NCBI RefSeq assembly: GCF_020687695.1
Contig: NZ_JAJEWL010000010.1
Span: forward strand, 48,408-112,407
Direction: 5' to 3'
Length of the DNA: 64,000 nucleotides
DNA from: Pusillimonas sp. MFBS29
Lineage (GTDB): Bacteria > Pseudomonadota > Gammaproteobacteria > Burkholderiales > Burkholderiaceae_B
Shown one piece after another: positions 55,038-62,251 of this stretch; within the stretch, counting starts at the first letter, position 1; each line of letters opens with the position of its first letter. Both the position numbers and the translations under genes were made by a program. The notes under the pieces are model-generated. The model was not told the DNA's origin, did not search any database, and saw only the letters and a program-made list of their open reading frames with translations.

Positions 55038-55347
55038 GCTGAAGGTAAACGCCCTTAATAGATTCTTTGAAACGCATCAGCCACTAGACGATTGGCCGGA
55101 CGCACACTTATTGCGCTGCAATATTAACCGATCTAAAAGTACACTTAATGACAACAAACGCATATTTCCGTCCTATCGCAGCACGGGAATACTAACGCAG
55201 TCATTTGTTTTACTTCTCTCTTTTTATTGCATATTGCAACTAATGTAACTGCATCTTGTTCCACTTTTGCAATGCTGATGCTGTTTGGCTCCAGCCAGCC
55301 CCGCTGGGAGTAAAATACGACACCATTAAAAAGAAAAAGGACTGCAC
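55038..55347. promoter_or_regulatory. Divergent intergenic region upstream of the polysaccharide locus
   Basis: A 310-bp AT-rich gap between the divergent UDP-sugar dehydrogenase and carbonic anhydrase genes. It must hold the promoter of the 26-kb leftward locus and that of the anhydrase. No near-consensus promoter pair, and no ops element (GGCGGTAG) of the RfaH type, was found by eye on either strand, so elongation control of the long locus is not explained by a visible signal. Confidence 0.4.
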
Positions 55348-55989
55348 GTGTTTCCATCCAGACTGACTTCTGGTTACCAATCATTCTTGAACGGCCGGCT
55401 TGCCCGCGAGCGGGCGCGCTATGAGGAACTGTCCGCTTCCGGCCAGCACCCCGAGATCATGGTGATAGGCTGCGGCGACTCCCGGGTTGCCCCCGAAACG
55501 ATTTTTGATGCGGGCCCTGGCGAGATCTTTGTGATTCGCAACATCGCCAACCTGGTCCCGCCCTGCGAACCCGACACCGAAACCTCGTTTCACGGCACCA
55601 GTGCCGCCATCGAGTTCGCCGTAAATGCCTTGCAGGTCAAGCATATCGTGGTGCTGGGCCACGCCAGCTGTGGTGGTGTAGCCGCCTTCGCCAACAATGC
55701 CGCGCCCTTGTCCAAGCGGGATTTCATTGGCAAGTGGATGTCGCAGATCGCACCGGTTGCCGAGCGCGTGGGCCCGCCCAGTGAAGACCGTCAGGGCTGG
55801 ATCCGGCAGCTGGAATGGGCTGTGGTGGAGTACAGTCTGGAGAACCTGATGACTTTCCCGGCCGTGCGCGAAGAGGTGGAAGCGGGCAAGCTTGAACTGC
55901 ACGGCGCCTATTTCGGGGTGGGCACAGGCGTGCTGTTCACTCGCGACCCGCACACGAAGCAATTTCACCCCTATAGCGAACACTCCTAA
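55348..55989 (+). CDS. Beta-class carbonic anhydrase
   Basis: A 213-residue beta-carbonic anhydrase that interconverts CO2 and bicarbonate. The zinc ligands are Cys42 (in CGDSR, with the Asp44-Arg46 dyad), His105 and Cys108 (GHASCGG). The start is a GTG at 55348 with AAAAAGGA upstream. It stands alone on the right side of the polysaccharide locus. Confidence 0.95.
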   Translation: MFPSRLTSGYQSFLNGRLARERARYEELSASGQHPEIMVIGCGDSRVAPETIFDAGPGEIFVIRNIANLVPPCEPDTETSFHGTSAAIEFAVNALQVKHIVVLGHASCGGVAAFANNAAPLSKRDFIGKWMSQIAPVAERVGPPSEDRQGWIRQLEWAVVEYSLENLMTFPAVREEVEAGKLELHGAYFGVGTGVLFTRDPHTKQFHPYSEHS

Positions 55990-56038
55990 CTTGTTCTTAC
56001 AATTTTGGCGGCGCTAGCCGCCATTCGTAAAGGCGCAG

Positions 56039-57241
56039 ATGGAACCTACAAAAGTGGCACCGGCCACAACATCCACCAGTGCTGCAGAACAAAGCGCTGA
56101 GCAGGTCGATGCGGTACCGCTCAGCGCCATAGCGCCCGAACTGGCCTATCGTACGCCAGTGGGCGGTTTGCCTTTGACGATCCTGGCCACCATTGCCCTG
56201 GTCTTCGCGCTCCAATGGGCCAAGGCTTTCTTTATTCCGCTGGTGCTGGGTGTGCTGATTGCCTTTACGCTGAACCCTTTGGTCAGCTGGCTGGAGCGCC
56301 TGCGCCTGCCGCGCGTTGTGGCCACCAGCCTGGTCATGCTGGCGCTGCTGGGATCCAGCGCCATGGTGGTCATTTCGGTCTATAACCAGGCCGACGACAT
56401 TGTGGATGAGCTGCCCATTGCCACGTACAAGCTGGCCAATGCGTTCAAGCGCATGAATAATGGCGAGCTCAGCACGCTGGATAAGCTAAGAAGCGCCGCT
56501 AATACCCTGAAGGAAGCGGCCATCCCGGCCGCGCCCGACGCCACCATTGCCGGCCAGAATTTGCCCGCGCCTGCCGCCCCTGCCGTGCCGGAGTTCAATC
56601 TGAATGACTGGCTTTGGACGGGCTCGCTTAACGCCGCCGCCTTCCTGGGCCAGATGAGCATGGTGCTGTTCCTGGTATTTTTTGCGCTGCTGTCGGGCAA
56701 TACCTTCAAGCGCAAGCTGGTCAAGCTGACCGGGCCGTCGCTGTCGCGCAAAAAGATTACGGTGCAGATTCTGGACGACATCAACAGTTCGGTGCAAAAG
56801 TATATGTTGATGCTGCTGGTCACCAATGTGTTACTGGGCCTGATCGGCTGGGCCGTCTGGCATTTGATCGGGCTGGAAAACGCCGGCGCCTGGGCGGTGG
56901 CCGGCGCTTTGCTGCATGTTATTCCCTATTTTGGCTCGCTGATGGCAGCTGCGGTTACGGGCTTTGCCGCCTTCATGCAGTACGACTCTTTTTCCATGAT
57001 GCTGCTGGTGGCGGCCATTACGCTGGGCATGGCCAGCTTTGTGGGCATGCTGGTGGCTACCTGGATGACCGGGCGTATCGCCAAAATGAACCCCACCGCC
57101 GTGTTCGTGGCGCTGCTGTTTGGCGCCTGGCTGTGGGGCGTATGGGGCATGTTGTTGTGCGTACCCATTGTCATGGTTGTAAAAGTTGTTGCCCAGCACA
57201 TAGAAGACCTGGAACCCGTGGCCGAACTGCTTGGCGACTAA
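56039..57241 (+). CDS. AI-2E/PerM-family membrane protein
   Basis: A 400-residue protein of the AI-2E transporter (PerM/TqsA) family. It has an N-terminal Ala/Thr-rich cytoplasmic tail of about 40 residues, hydrophobic pairs at residues 47-90 and 92-113, a charged periplasmic or cytoplasmic loop rich in Ala/Pro (residues 140-190), and five to six further helices to the end. Some members export autoinducer-2, others act as Na+/H+ antiporters or as permeases of unknown substrate, so no substrate is assigned. A second member of the family follows 58 bp later. Confidence 0.88.
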   Translation: MEPTKVAPATTSTSAAEQSAEQVDAVPLSAIAPELAYRTPVGGLPLTILATIALVFALQWAKAFFIPLVLGVLIAFTLNPLVSWLERLRLPRVVATSLVMLALLGSSAMVVISVYNQADDIVDELPIATYKLANAFKRMNNGELSTLDKLRSAANTLKEAAIPAAPDATIAGQNLPAPAAPAVPEFNLNDWLWTGSLNAAAFLGQMSMVLFLVFFALLSGNTFKRKLVKLTGPSLSRKKITVQILDDINSSVQKYMLMLLVTNVLLGLIGWAVWHLIGLENAGAWAVAGALLHVIPYFGSLMAAAVTGFAAFMQYDSFSMMLLVAAITLGMASFVGMLVATWMTGRIAKMNPTAVFVALLFGAWLWGVWGMLLCVPIVMVVKVVAQHIEDLEPVAELLGD

Positions 57242-57299
57242 GCATCTTTTTCGCATAGAATGGGCGATCTGCGCCTGGCGCCACTCTATTGAGCACCGG

Positions 57300-58361
57300 A
57301 TGGACAATTCCAACCTTTATTTTCGTTCCTTCCTGCTGTTGCTGGCGGCGGTCAGCATTGCCTTCATCTGGATACTGTTGCCCTATTTCGGCTCCATTTT
57401 CTGGGGCGCGATCCTGGCCATTATTTTCATGCCGCTAAACCGCCGTCTGCAGGGCAAACTGGGGGGCCGGCGCAATCTGGCCGCGCTGATCACCTTGCTG
57501 ATCATTGTGGTGATCGTGATTCTGCCCTTGATACTGATTTCGGCCTCGCTGGTGCAGGAAGGGGCTACCGTCTACCAGCGCATCAGCTCGGGCGAGCTGA
57601 ACATAGGCGCCTATTTCGCGCAAATCATGAACGCCATGCCCAGCTCCGTGCACGATCTACTGACGCGCTTCGGGGTGGGCGACGTACTGAGCCTGCGTGA
57701 AAAGCTTTCAAGCATGGCGCTGGAAGGCAGCAAGTTTCTGGCCTCGCAAGCCGTGAACGTGGGTCAGAACACCTTCCAGTTCCTGATCGGCATGGGCGTC
57801 ATGCTGTATTTGCTGTTCTTCCTGCTGCGCGACGGCGGCCACCTGGCGCGCCACAGCAGATCGCTTATTCCGCTAAGCGAAGAACACAAGCTGCACCTGT
57901 TTCGCAAATTCGCCACCGTGGTGCGCGCCACCGTCAAGGGCAATATCGTGGTGGCTGCAACCCAGGGCGCACTGGGCGGCATGATCTTCTGGTTTCTGGG
58001 CATACAGGGCGCGTTGTTCTGGGGCGTACTGATGGCCTTCCTGTCTTTGCTGCCCGCCGTGGGCGCAGCCATTATCTGGATGCCTGTGGCCGTGTATTTC
58101 CTGGTCACCGGCGCTATCTGGCAAGGCGTGGTGCTAACGCTGTTCGGCGTAATGGTCATAGGCCTGGTCGACAATGTTCTGCGCCCCCTGCTGGTGGGCA
58201 AAGACACCAAAATCCCTGACTACGTGATCCTGGTTTCAACGCTGGGCGGCCTGGCCGTGTTCGGGCTGAATGGCTTTGTAATCGGCCCCTTGTTCGCCGC
58301 CCTGTTCATCGCCTGCTGGGATCTCTTCCCATCGGCCATCAAAATGAATCAAGAGGAATGA
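57300..58361 (+). CDS. AI-2E/PerM-family membrane protein, second copy
   Basis: A 353-residue AI-2E family protein with the family topology: two N-terminal helix pairs (residues 6-50 and 57-85), a loop with LLTRFGVGD, then helices from about 165 on, and the characteristic LVDNVLRPLLVGKDTKIPDYVILVSTLGGLAVFG block near 275-310. It differs clearly from the preceding copy and so is an old duplication. The ATG at 57300 is preferred because the frame upstream overlaps the first gene's end and lacks family similarity. The stop overlaps the galE start (ATGA). Confidence 0.9.
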   Translation: MDNSNLYFRSFLLLLAAVSIAFIWILLPYFGSIFWGAILAIIFMPLNRRLQGKLGGRRNLAALITLLIIVVIVILPLILISASLVQEGATVYQRISSGELNIGAYFAQIMNAMPSSVHDLLTRFGVGDVLSLREKLSSMALEGSKFLASQAVNVGQNTFQFLIGMGVMLYLLFFLLRDGGHLARHSRSLIPLSEEHKLHLFRKFATVVRATVKGNIVVAATQGALGGMIFWFLGIQGALFWGVLMAFLSLLPAVGAAIIWMPVAVYFLVTGAIWQGVVLTLFGVMVIGLVDNVLRPLLVGKDTKIPDYVILVSTLGGLAVFGLNGFVIGPLFAALFIACWDLFPSAIKMNQEE

Positions 58362-59356
58362 CCACCATACTCGTTACCGGAGGCACCGGTTTTATAGGCA
58401 GCCATACCACCGTTGCGCTTCAACAGGCCGGCTACCACGTTCTGATACTGGACAATCTGAGCAACAGCAGCGTACAGGTGCTGGACGCCATTGCAACCAT
58501 TACGGGCACCCGGCCCGAATTCATTCAGGGCGACATTCGCGACGCCGCCCTGCTGGATTCCCTGTTTGCCGCCCAGCCTGTCAGCGCCGTATTGCATTTT
58601 GCGGGCCTGAAGGCCGTGGGCGAATCGGTGGCCATGCCGCTGGCCTACTACGACAACAACGTGCACGGCAGCGTTCAGCTCTTGCAGGCCATGCAGCGCG
58701 CGCAGGTCAGAACCCTGGTGTTTTCCTCATCGGCCACCGTATATGGCGACCCGCAAGCCCTGCCGCTGACAGAAGACCACCCACGCTCGGCCACCAACCC
58801 CTACGGTCACACCAAGCTGGTGGTGGAAGACATACTGGAAAACCTGCATGCCAGTGAAGCCGGCTGGCGCATCGCACGCCTGCGCTACTTCAATCCCGTG
58901 GGCGCACACCCCAGCGGCCTGATCGGCGAAGCACCGCAAGGCGTACCCAATAACCTGATGCCCTACGTGGCCCAGGTAGCCACTGGCCAGCGCGAACGCG
59001 TACAAGTCTTCGGCAACGATTACAACACCCCCGACGGCACAGGCGTGCGCGACTACATACACGTCACCGACCTGGCCGACGGCCACGTTCACGCCTTGCA
59101 GTACTGCCTGCAGGCCCGGCAAGACCTGCTGACCGTAAACCTGGGCACCGGCGTGGGCTATTCGGTACTGGATATGATCAGGGCTTTTGAGCAGGCCAGC
59201 GGCAAAACCATCGCCTACGATATAGTGGGCCGGCGCACTGGCGATATAGCAGCCTGCTGGGCTGATACTGAGCTGGCTTACGAAAAACTGGGATGGCGGG
59301 CGCGGAAAACCATACAGGATATGTGTGATGATGCCTGGCGGTGGGAGTCGAAATAG
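58358..59356 (+). CDS. galE: UDP-glucose 4-epimerase
   Basis: A 332-residue epimerase that interconverts UDP-glucose and UDP-galactose (and possibly the HexNAc forms). It has the GGTGFIGSH motif at residues 8-16, the SSATVYG segment and the catalytic pair in NPYGHTK (Tyr-x3-Lys) near 148-152, and NPVGAHPSGLIGEAP. It is coupled to the AI-2E gene by a 4-bp overlap. Situated near the polysaccharide locus it may supply UDP-Gal or UDP-GalNAc to it, though it is outside the leftward transcript. Confidence 0.95.
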   Translation: MTTILVTGGTGFIGSHTTVALQQAGYHVLILDNLSNSSVQVLDAIATITGTRPEFIQGDIRDAALLDSLFAAQPVSAVLHFAGLKAVGESVAMPLAYYDNNVHGSVQLLQAMQRAQVRTLVFSSSATVYGDPQALPLTEDHPRSATNPYGHTKLVVEDILENLHASEAGWRIARLRYFNPVGAHPSGLIGEAPQGVPNNLMPYVAQVATGQRERVQVFGNDYNTPDGTGVRDYIHVTDLADGHVHALQYCLQARQDLLTVNLGTGVGYSVLDMIRAFEQASGKTIAYDIVGRRTGDIAACWADTELAYEKLGWRARKTIQDMCDDAWRWESK

Positions 59357-59475
59357 CCTTCGGCAATCAACTGCGTTCTTTGCTTGAATAAACGGTTGTG
59401 CCGTGTGCTGTAATCGGCCAGAATGGAGTTAACCAGGTCAGCGAATGGTTGCGTGGCGCTCACGGCAAAACAGTA

Positions 59476-59874
59476 TCAGACCCAATCTTCATAAACGAGA
59501 TTCGCAACCCTGCAGAATTCGCGTGTGTTGTTCGTCACAAGTATGCAGCATGCAGCAATTGCATGGCCTGCAATAGCAGTATCGTTCGGCCCAATCGGTG
59601 TGCCTGCTTCGGAGAGTGCTTTCTTAACTTCCGTGGCCGCATCCACGGCATGTCTGTCCCACGGTAAAACTGCATCAAGCCGCAGCACAAACTCATCAAC
59701 CAACGTCTTATGGTGGGCAGAGGCTTTTTTGCCGATTTGGCCGTAGCGCATTTCCGCATACGTGATCGCAGAGATAACGATGCGATGCTTCTGACCGCTG
59801 ACAAGTGTCAGTCGATGCAAGACCGATGCGGGCATCTCACGCATGATGAACGAACAAATGTTTGTGTCGAGCAT
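59476..59874 (-). CDS. vapC: VapC-type PIN-domain toxin
   Basis: A 132-residue PIN-domain ribonuclease, the toxin of a type II toxin-antitoxin pair. The acidic active-site residues are in place: Asp3 (LDTNICSFI), Glu41 (YAEMRYG) and Asp98 (GPNDTAIAGHA). The ATG at 59874 gives the usual N-terminus. A TTG at 59886 that overlaps the vapB stop and a GTG at 59895 are possible earlier starts. It follows vapB directly. Confidence 0.9.
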   Translation of the reverse strand: MLDTNICSFIMREMPASVLHRLTLVSGQKHRIVISAITYAEMRYGQIGKKASAHHKTLVDEFVLRLDAVLPWDRHAVDAATEVKKALSEAGTPIGPNDTAIAGHAIAACCILVTNNTREFCRVANLVYEDWV

Positions 59875-59882
59875 GTAGGTGC

Positions 59883-60113
59883 TCAAAATACACACCTGCC
59901 TTCATCATCGACTACCGATTGACGCTCCTGCAAGAAGTCGGCATCGGCTTTCTTACCGGAAGCCAGGGATTTCCAGCTTGGCCGGACTGGACGCAAAGTG
60001 ATTACATCGCCCTCGCGGGATATTTCCAATTCGCATACGTCCTCGTAAGCCATGTCCACCGGCAGGCGTATGGCCTGGTTCTTGCCATTCATGAAAAGGG
60101 ATACGGTGCGCAT
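59883..60113 (-). CDS. vapB: VapB-type antitoxin (AbrB-fold)
   Basis: A 76-residue antitoxin. The N-terminal swapped-hairpin DNA-binding domain has the family wording RTVSLFMNGKNQAIRLPVDMAYED, and the C-terminal 30 residues would wrap the toxin. The ATG at 60113 has AAAGGAG five bases upstream. It overlaps or abuts vapC, with a probable operator just upstream. Confidence 0.9.
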   Translation of the reverse strand: MRTVSLFMNGKNQAIRLPVDMAYEDVCELEISREGDVITLRPVRPSWKSLASGKKADADFLQERQSVVDDEGRCVF

Positions 60114-60125
60114 GAGAACTCCTTT

Positions 60126-60153
60126 CATATGTTAGACATATGCCTGTATTGTA
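60126..60153 (-). promoter_or_regulatory. vapBC operator and -10 element
   Basis: Two CATATG palindromes (60126-60131 and 60137-60142) separated by five bases lie just upstream of vapB, and a TACAAT hexamer (60153-60148 on the minus strand) precedes them. VapBC complexes bind such paired palindromes over their own promoter. Confidence 0.5.
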
Positions 60154-60487
60154 GACGGGAAGAACGGCAAGTGCAATGTATCCGCAGAACACATTCATCA
60201 GCTCTGAATTTCCGCTATGGGTCGATTTCGGCCTGTCCGGCTTTGCTTACAGTGGCGTCGATCAGACTAGTCATCACTAATGAGTCCGTATTCATACAGT
60301 TCGATACTTTGGGAACGAAGTTGATGATGCGCTGGAGATGGCGGAGCAGACAGAGGTGTGATTTTTCGCCAGTTGCCGGACAGGAGCCGTCTCTGGCTGC
60401 TGTTCGGGCCAGAGTGTCTGTGTCAATAAAATATAGGTCTAGATCGCCTCATCCCCTAGTCTGTGTGCAAAATAGCTATTGCGTATC
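60154..60487. other. Intergenic stretch with broken reading frames
   Basis: No intact gene was found. Around 60283-60347 a plus-strand frame ends VDDALEMAEQTEV and a second plus-strand frame picks up with FRQLPDRSRLWLLFGPEC to 60428, as if one small gene were broken by a frameshift. Its identity is unknown. Confidence 0.3.
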
Positions 60488-60503
60488 GTAGCCACAAGGC
60501 TAC
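60488..60503 (+). promoter_or_regulatory. Candidate HigA operator
   Basis: A perfect inverted repeat GTAGCC-ACAA-GGCTAC ends three bases before the first codon of the higB-like gene. Such palindromes over the start of higBA modules are bound by the HigA antitoxin. A role as an mRNA hairpin masking the ribosome-binding site is an alternative. Confidence 0.5.
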
Positions 60504-60506
60504 AAT

Positions 60507-60833
60507 ATGTTTATGTACAGCATCATTGAAACAGAGCAATTTATACAGTGGCTCGGTGGTTTAAAGGATCGTACAACACGTGCGCGGCTACAGCTTCGTC
60601 TAAGAAAGGCGTCGCTTGGCAACCTTGGAGACCATAAGTCTGTCGTGGATAACGTTTGGGAAATGCGCGAAGTCTTCGGTCCAGGTTGGCGAATGTATTA
60701 CATCTTGCACGGAAGTACAGTAATTATGATGCTTGGCTGAGGCAACAAATCCAGCCAGAAGAAAGATATTGAACGAGCCAAGGCTTTGGCTCAGGAGTTA
60801 CGAAATGAGCAAGATCAAGACCCGTCCGTTTGA
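60507..60833 (+). pseudogene. higB: HigB/RelE-type toxin gene interrupted by a stop codon
   Basis: The frame encodes a RelE/ParE-superfamily toxin of the HigB (phage-derived Gp49-like) type: SIIETEQFIQWLGGLKDR at the start and VWEMREVFGPGWRMYYILHG near 50-68. It runs into TGA at 60738-60740 after 77 codons. The same frame continues after it with GNKSSQKKDIERAKALAQEL, the typical end of the family, to a TGA at 60831. A GGA-to-TGA change of one codon would explain it. The truncated protein lacks the last conserved helix and is probably inactive. The downstream antitoxin is intact. Confidence 0.8.
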
Positions 60834-61104
60834 TGTATCCAACTACCTCAATGATGAAGCTGATATCGCCGTCTACCTCCAGGTTGCAATGGAAGATGGC
60901 GATCCAGCAGTATTGGCGGCAGCGTTAGGTGACATTGCCCGAGCCCGGGGTATGACTCAGTTGGCACGGGACACGGGGCTGTCTCGGGAAAGTCTTTACA
61001 AGAGTCTCTCGGGAGAGCGTGCGCCCAGTTCCGATACGCTGTTCAAGGTTATCCATGCCATGGGTTTTAAGCTGACGGTAGAATCTCTGACCACGCATGG
61101 TTGA
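60805..61104 (+). CDS. higA: HigA-type antitoxin (XRE family)
   Basis: A 99-residue antitoxin with a helix-turn-helix (ARARGMTQLARDTGLSRESLYKSLSGERAPS, about residues 48-78) and the N-terminal segment RPFDVSNYLNDEADIAVYL usual for the addiction-module type. AGGAG precedes the ATG. It overlaps the end of the unmutated toxin frame by 29 bp, which shows the original coupled higBA arrangement. Confidence 0.9.
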   Translation: MSKIKTRPFDVSNYLNDEADIAVYLQVAMEDGDPAVLAAALGDIARARGMTQLARDTGLSRESLYKSLSGERAPSSDTLFKVIHAMGFKLTVESLTTHG

Positions 61105-61107
61105 CAA

Positions 61108-61317
61108 TTAGCGTGGCGGTATTCGGCCAAGAGCTGCTGGTGGCTGCGAGTAAAAGCGAACGTTCAACGTTTGACATAAGAGGCGCGACTCGGCTTGCCG
61201 GGGCGCTTCTTCACGCAGCTCTGGAAAATTGTTTCGCAGGAGGAGAACGCAGAGATCTCGAACCTCGGTTACGGACAGGCCATGATAGTGAACATCACGT
61301 CCTGCTTGAATGACCAA
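61108..61317 (-). pseudogene. Fragment of an unidentified gene with an AGRDVHYHGLS-type domain
   Basis: A 69-codon frame starting at a TTG at 61317. Residues 4-44 (AGRDVHYHGLSVTEVRDLC ... NNFPELREEAPRQAESR) resemble a small N-terminal domain found in some bacterial NTPase or defence-like proteins, where it reads as A-G-D-x-x-x-x-G-L-(S/T)-x-x-E-V followed by N-F-P-x-L. After residue 45 the frame becomes unrelated. The fragment abuts the Rpn remnant at about 61310, so two truncated genes seem to have been joined there. This family reading is from memory of the pattern and is tentative. Confidence 0.35.
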
Positions 61318-61481
61318 GCCTCAAGCTCGGCGGGCGTAGCCGCTTTCAGGCGCTGCTGAACGGATTCCGAGAGCGGGCCAAACTTTCTGATTAGCTGACG
61401 TTGCAACAGCATGGCCTCACCTTCCTGCCGGCCTTCGGTTCGCCATTGATGTATCCAGGAGCGTGTGTTTTCAGCCAACAT
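61269..61481 (-). pseudogene. Rpn-family nuclease remnant (C-terminal part)
   Basis: About 57 residues (MLAENTRSWIHQW ... GEAMLLQRQLIRKFGPLSESVQQRLKAATPAELEAW) match the C-terminal end of PD-(D/E)XK Rpn proteins, with the DUF4351-like LxRKFGPL motif. A TAG stop lies eight codons upstream of the first ATG, so the catalytic N-terminal part is missing. After EAW at about 61312 the frame runs into foreign sequence. It is a decayed copy, not the same gene as the Rpn start at 63807. Confidence 0.7.
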
Positions 61482-61657
61482 GTCTTTGACCTCTAAAAGC
61501 TAATATCCTGCACGTCGGAAATGCCCTGGTTATGCTCCAGCCGGAACAACAATGCAGCAAGGTTATTATCGGGCAATTTGCCGTATGGCCAAATGTAGTA
61601 ATACCAGAGAGCTCTGCACAACAAAATATGTATAATAGCGGGCTTAGCGAAAAACGT

Positions 61658-61733
61658 GCCGATGTAGCTCAGTTGGTAGAGCAGCTCATTCGTAATGAGA
61701 AGGTCGGGGGTTCGACTCCTCTCATCGGCACCA
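61658..61733 (+). tRNA. thrW: tRNA-Thr (anticodon CGT)
   Basis: A 76-nt cloverleaf: acceptor GCCGATG/CATCGGC, D arm with AGTTGGTAGA, anticodon loop TTCGTAA (anticodon CGT), T arm GGGGG-TTCGACT-CCTCT and an encoded CCA. The G27-A43 mismatch of the anticodon stem is the same as in the Escherichia coli tRNA-Thr(CGT). A TATAAT lies at 61631-61636, 21 bp upstream. tRNA-Thr genes are frequent integration sites. Confidence 0.97.
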
Positions 61734-61749
61734 ATGAAATCAAGCACTT

Positions 61750-61782
61750 ACGCCAATCCGCAAGGGTTGGCGTTTTGCTTTT
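61750..61782 (+). terminator. Intrinsic terminator of the tRNA-Thr gene
   Basis: A 10-bp stem (ACGCCAATCC with GGGTTGGCGT, one T.G pair) closed by a GCAA tetraloop is followed by TTTTGCTTTT. It starts 17 bp after the tRNA CCA end. Confidence 0.85.
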
Positions 61783-61832
61783 CGGAAATCTGTAAGTACT
61801 TGCTTGTCCAGCATCGCGCGCAAGACTGATTA

Positions 61833-62207
61833 TTGACTCAGCCCACCACCGCGTGGGGCGTTGTTGTCCCTGATCTGCCCGGCTGTTTCTCGGCGGCCGA
61901 CGAAGGGATTGACCAGGCTATTGAAAACGCCAAGGAAGCCATCACGCTGTGGATTGAAGACTCCATCAGCAACGGCGAATCCATCCCTAAGCCTTCAAGC
62001 ATCACCGATCTACAAAATACCGGTAACTACGACGGCTGGATATGGGCGATCGCCGAAATTGACCCAGCACTAATAGACGACACAACCGAGCGCGTGAACA
62101 TCACCCTGCCCCGTCGTATATTGGCTCTACTCGACCAAAGGGCCAAGTCAGCCGGAGAGACTCGATCGGGCTACATCGCTCAGTTGACCCTGACCCACCC
62201 CAGATAA
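61833..62207 (+). pseudogene. hicB: HicB-like antitoxin, 5'-truncated
   Basis: A 124-codon frame from a TTG. It has the HicB core AWGVVVPDLPGCFSAADEGIDQAIENAKEAI (residues 7-37) and a C-terminal ribbon-helix-helix ERVNITLPRRILALLDQRAKSAGETRSGYIA. The first dozen residues of the family (MYYPVAIH-like strand) are replaced by unrelated sequence, and no hicA lies next to it. It is probably a remnant of a hicAB module, cut at its 5' end just after the tRNA terminator. Confidence 0.65.
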
Positions 62208-62251
62208 AAAGACCGTCTCGAAGAAATCGCGTATCCCGGCACACGCCTGTC

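Noticed and set aside
55145..55384. Small minus-strand frame upstream of the carbonic anhydrase gene
   Set aside because: It covers the divergent promoter region and overlaps the anhydrase start antisense; no ribosome-binding site or family.
61658..61733. tRNA-Thr as proven attachment site
   Set aside because: No second copy of the tRNA 3' end and no integrase were found in the window, so an att site was not annotated.
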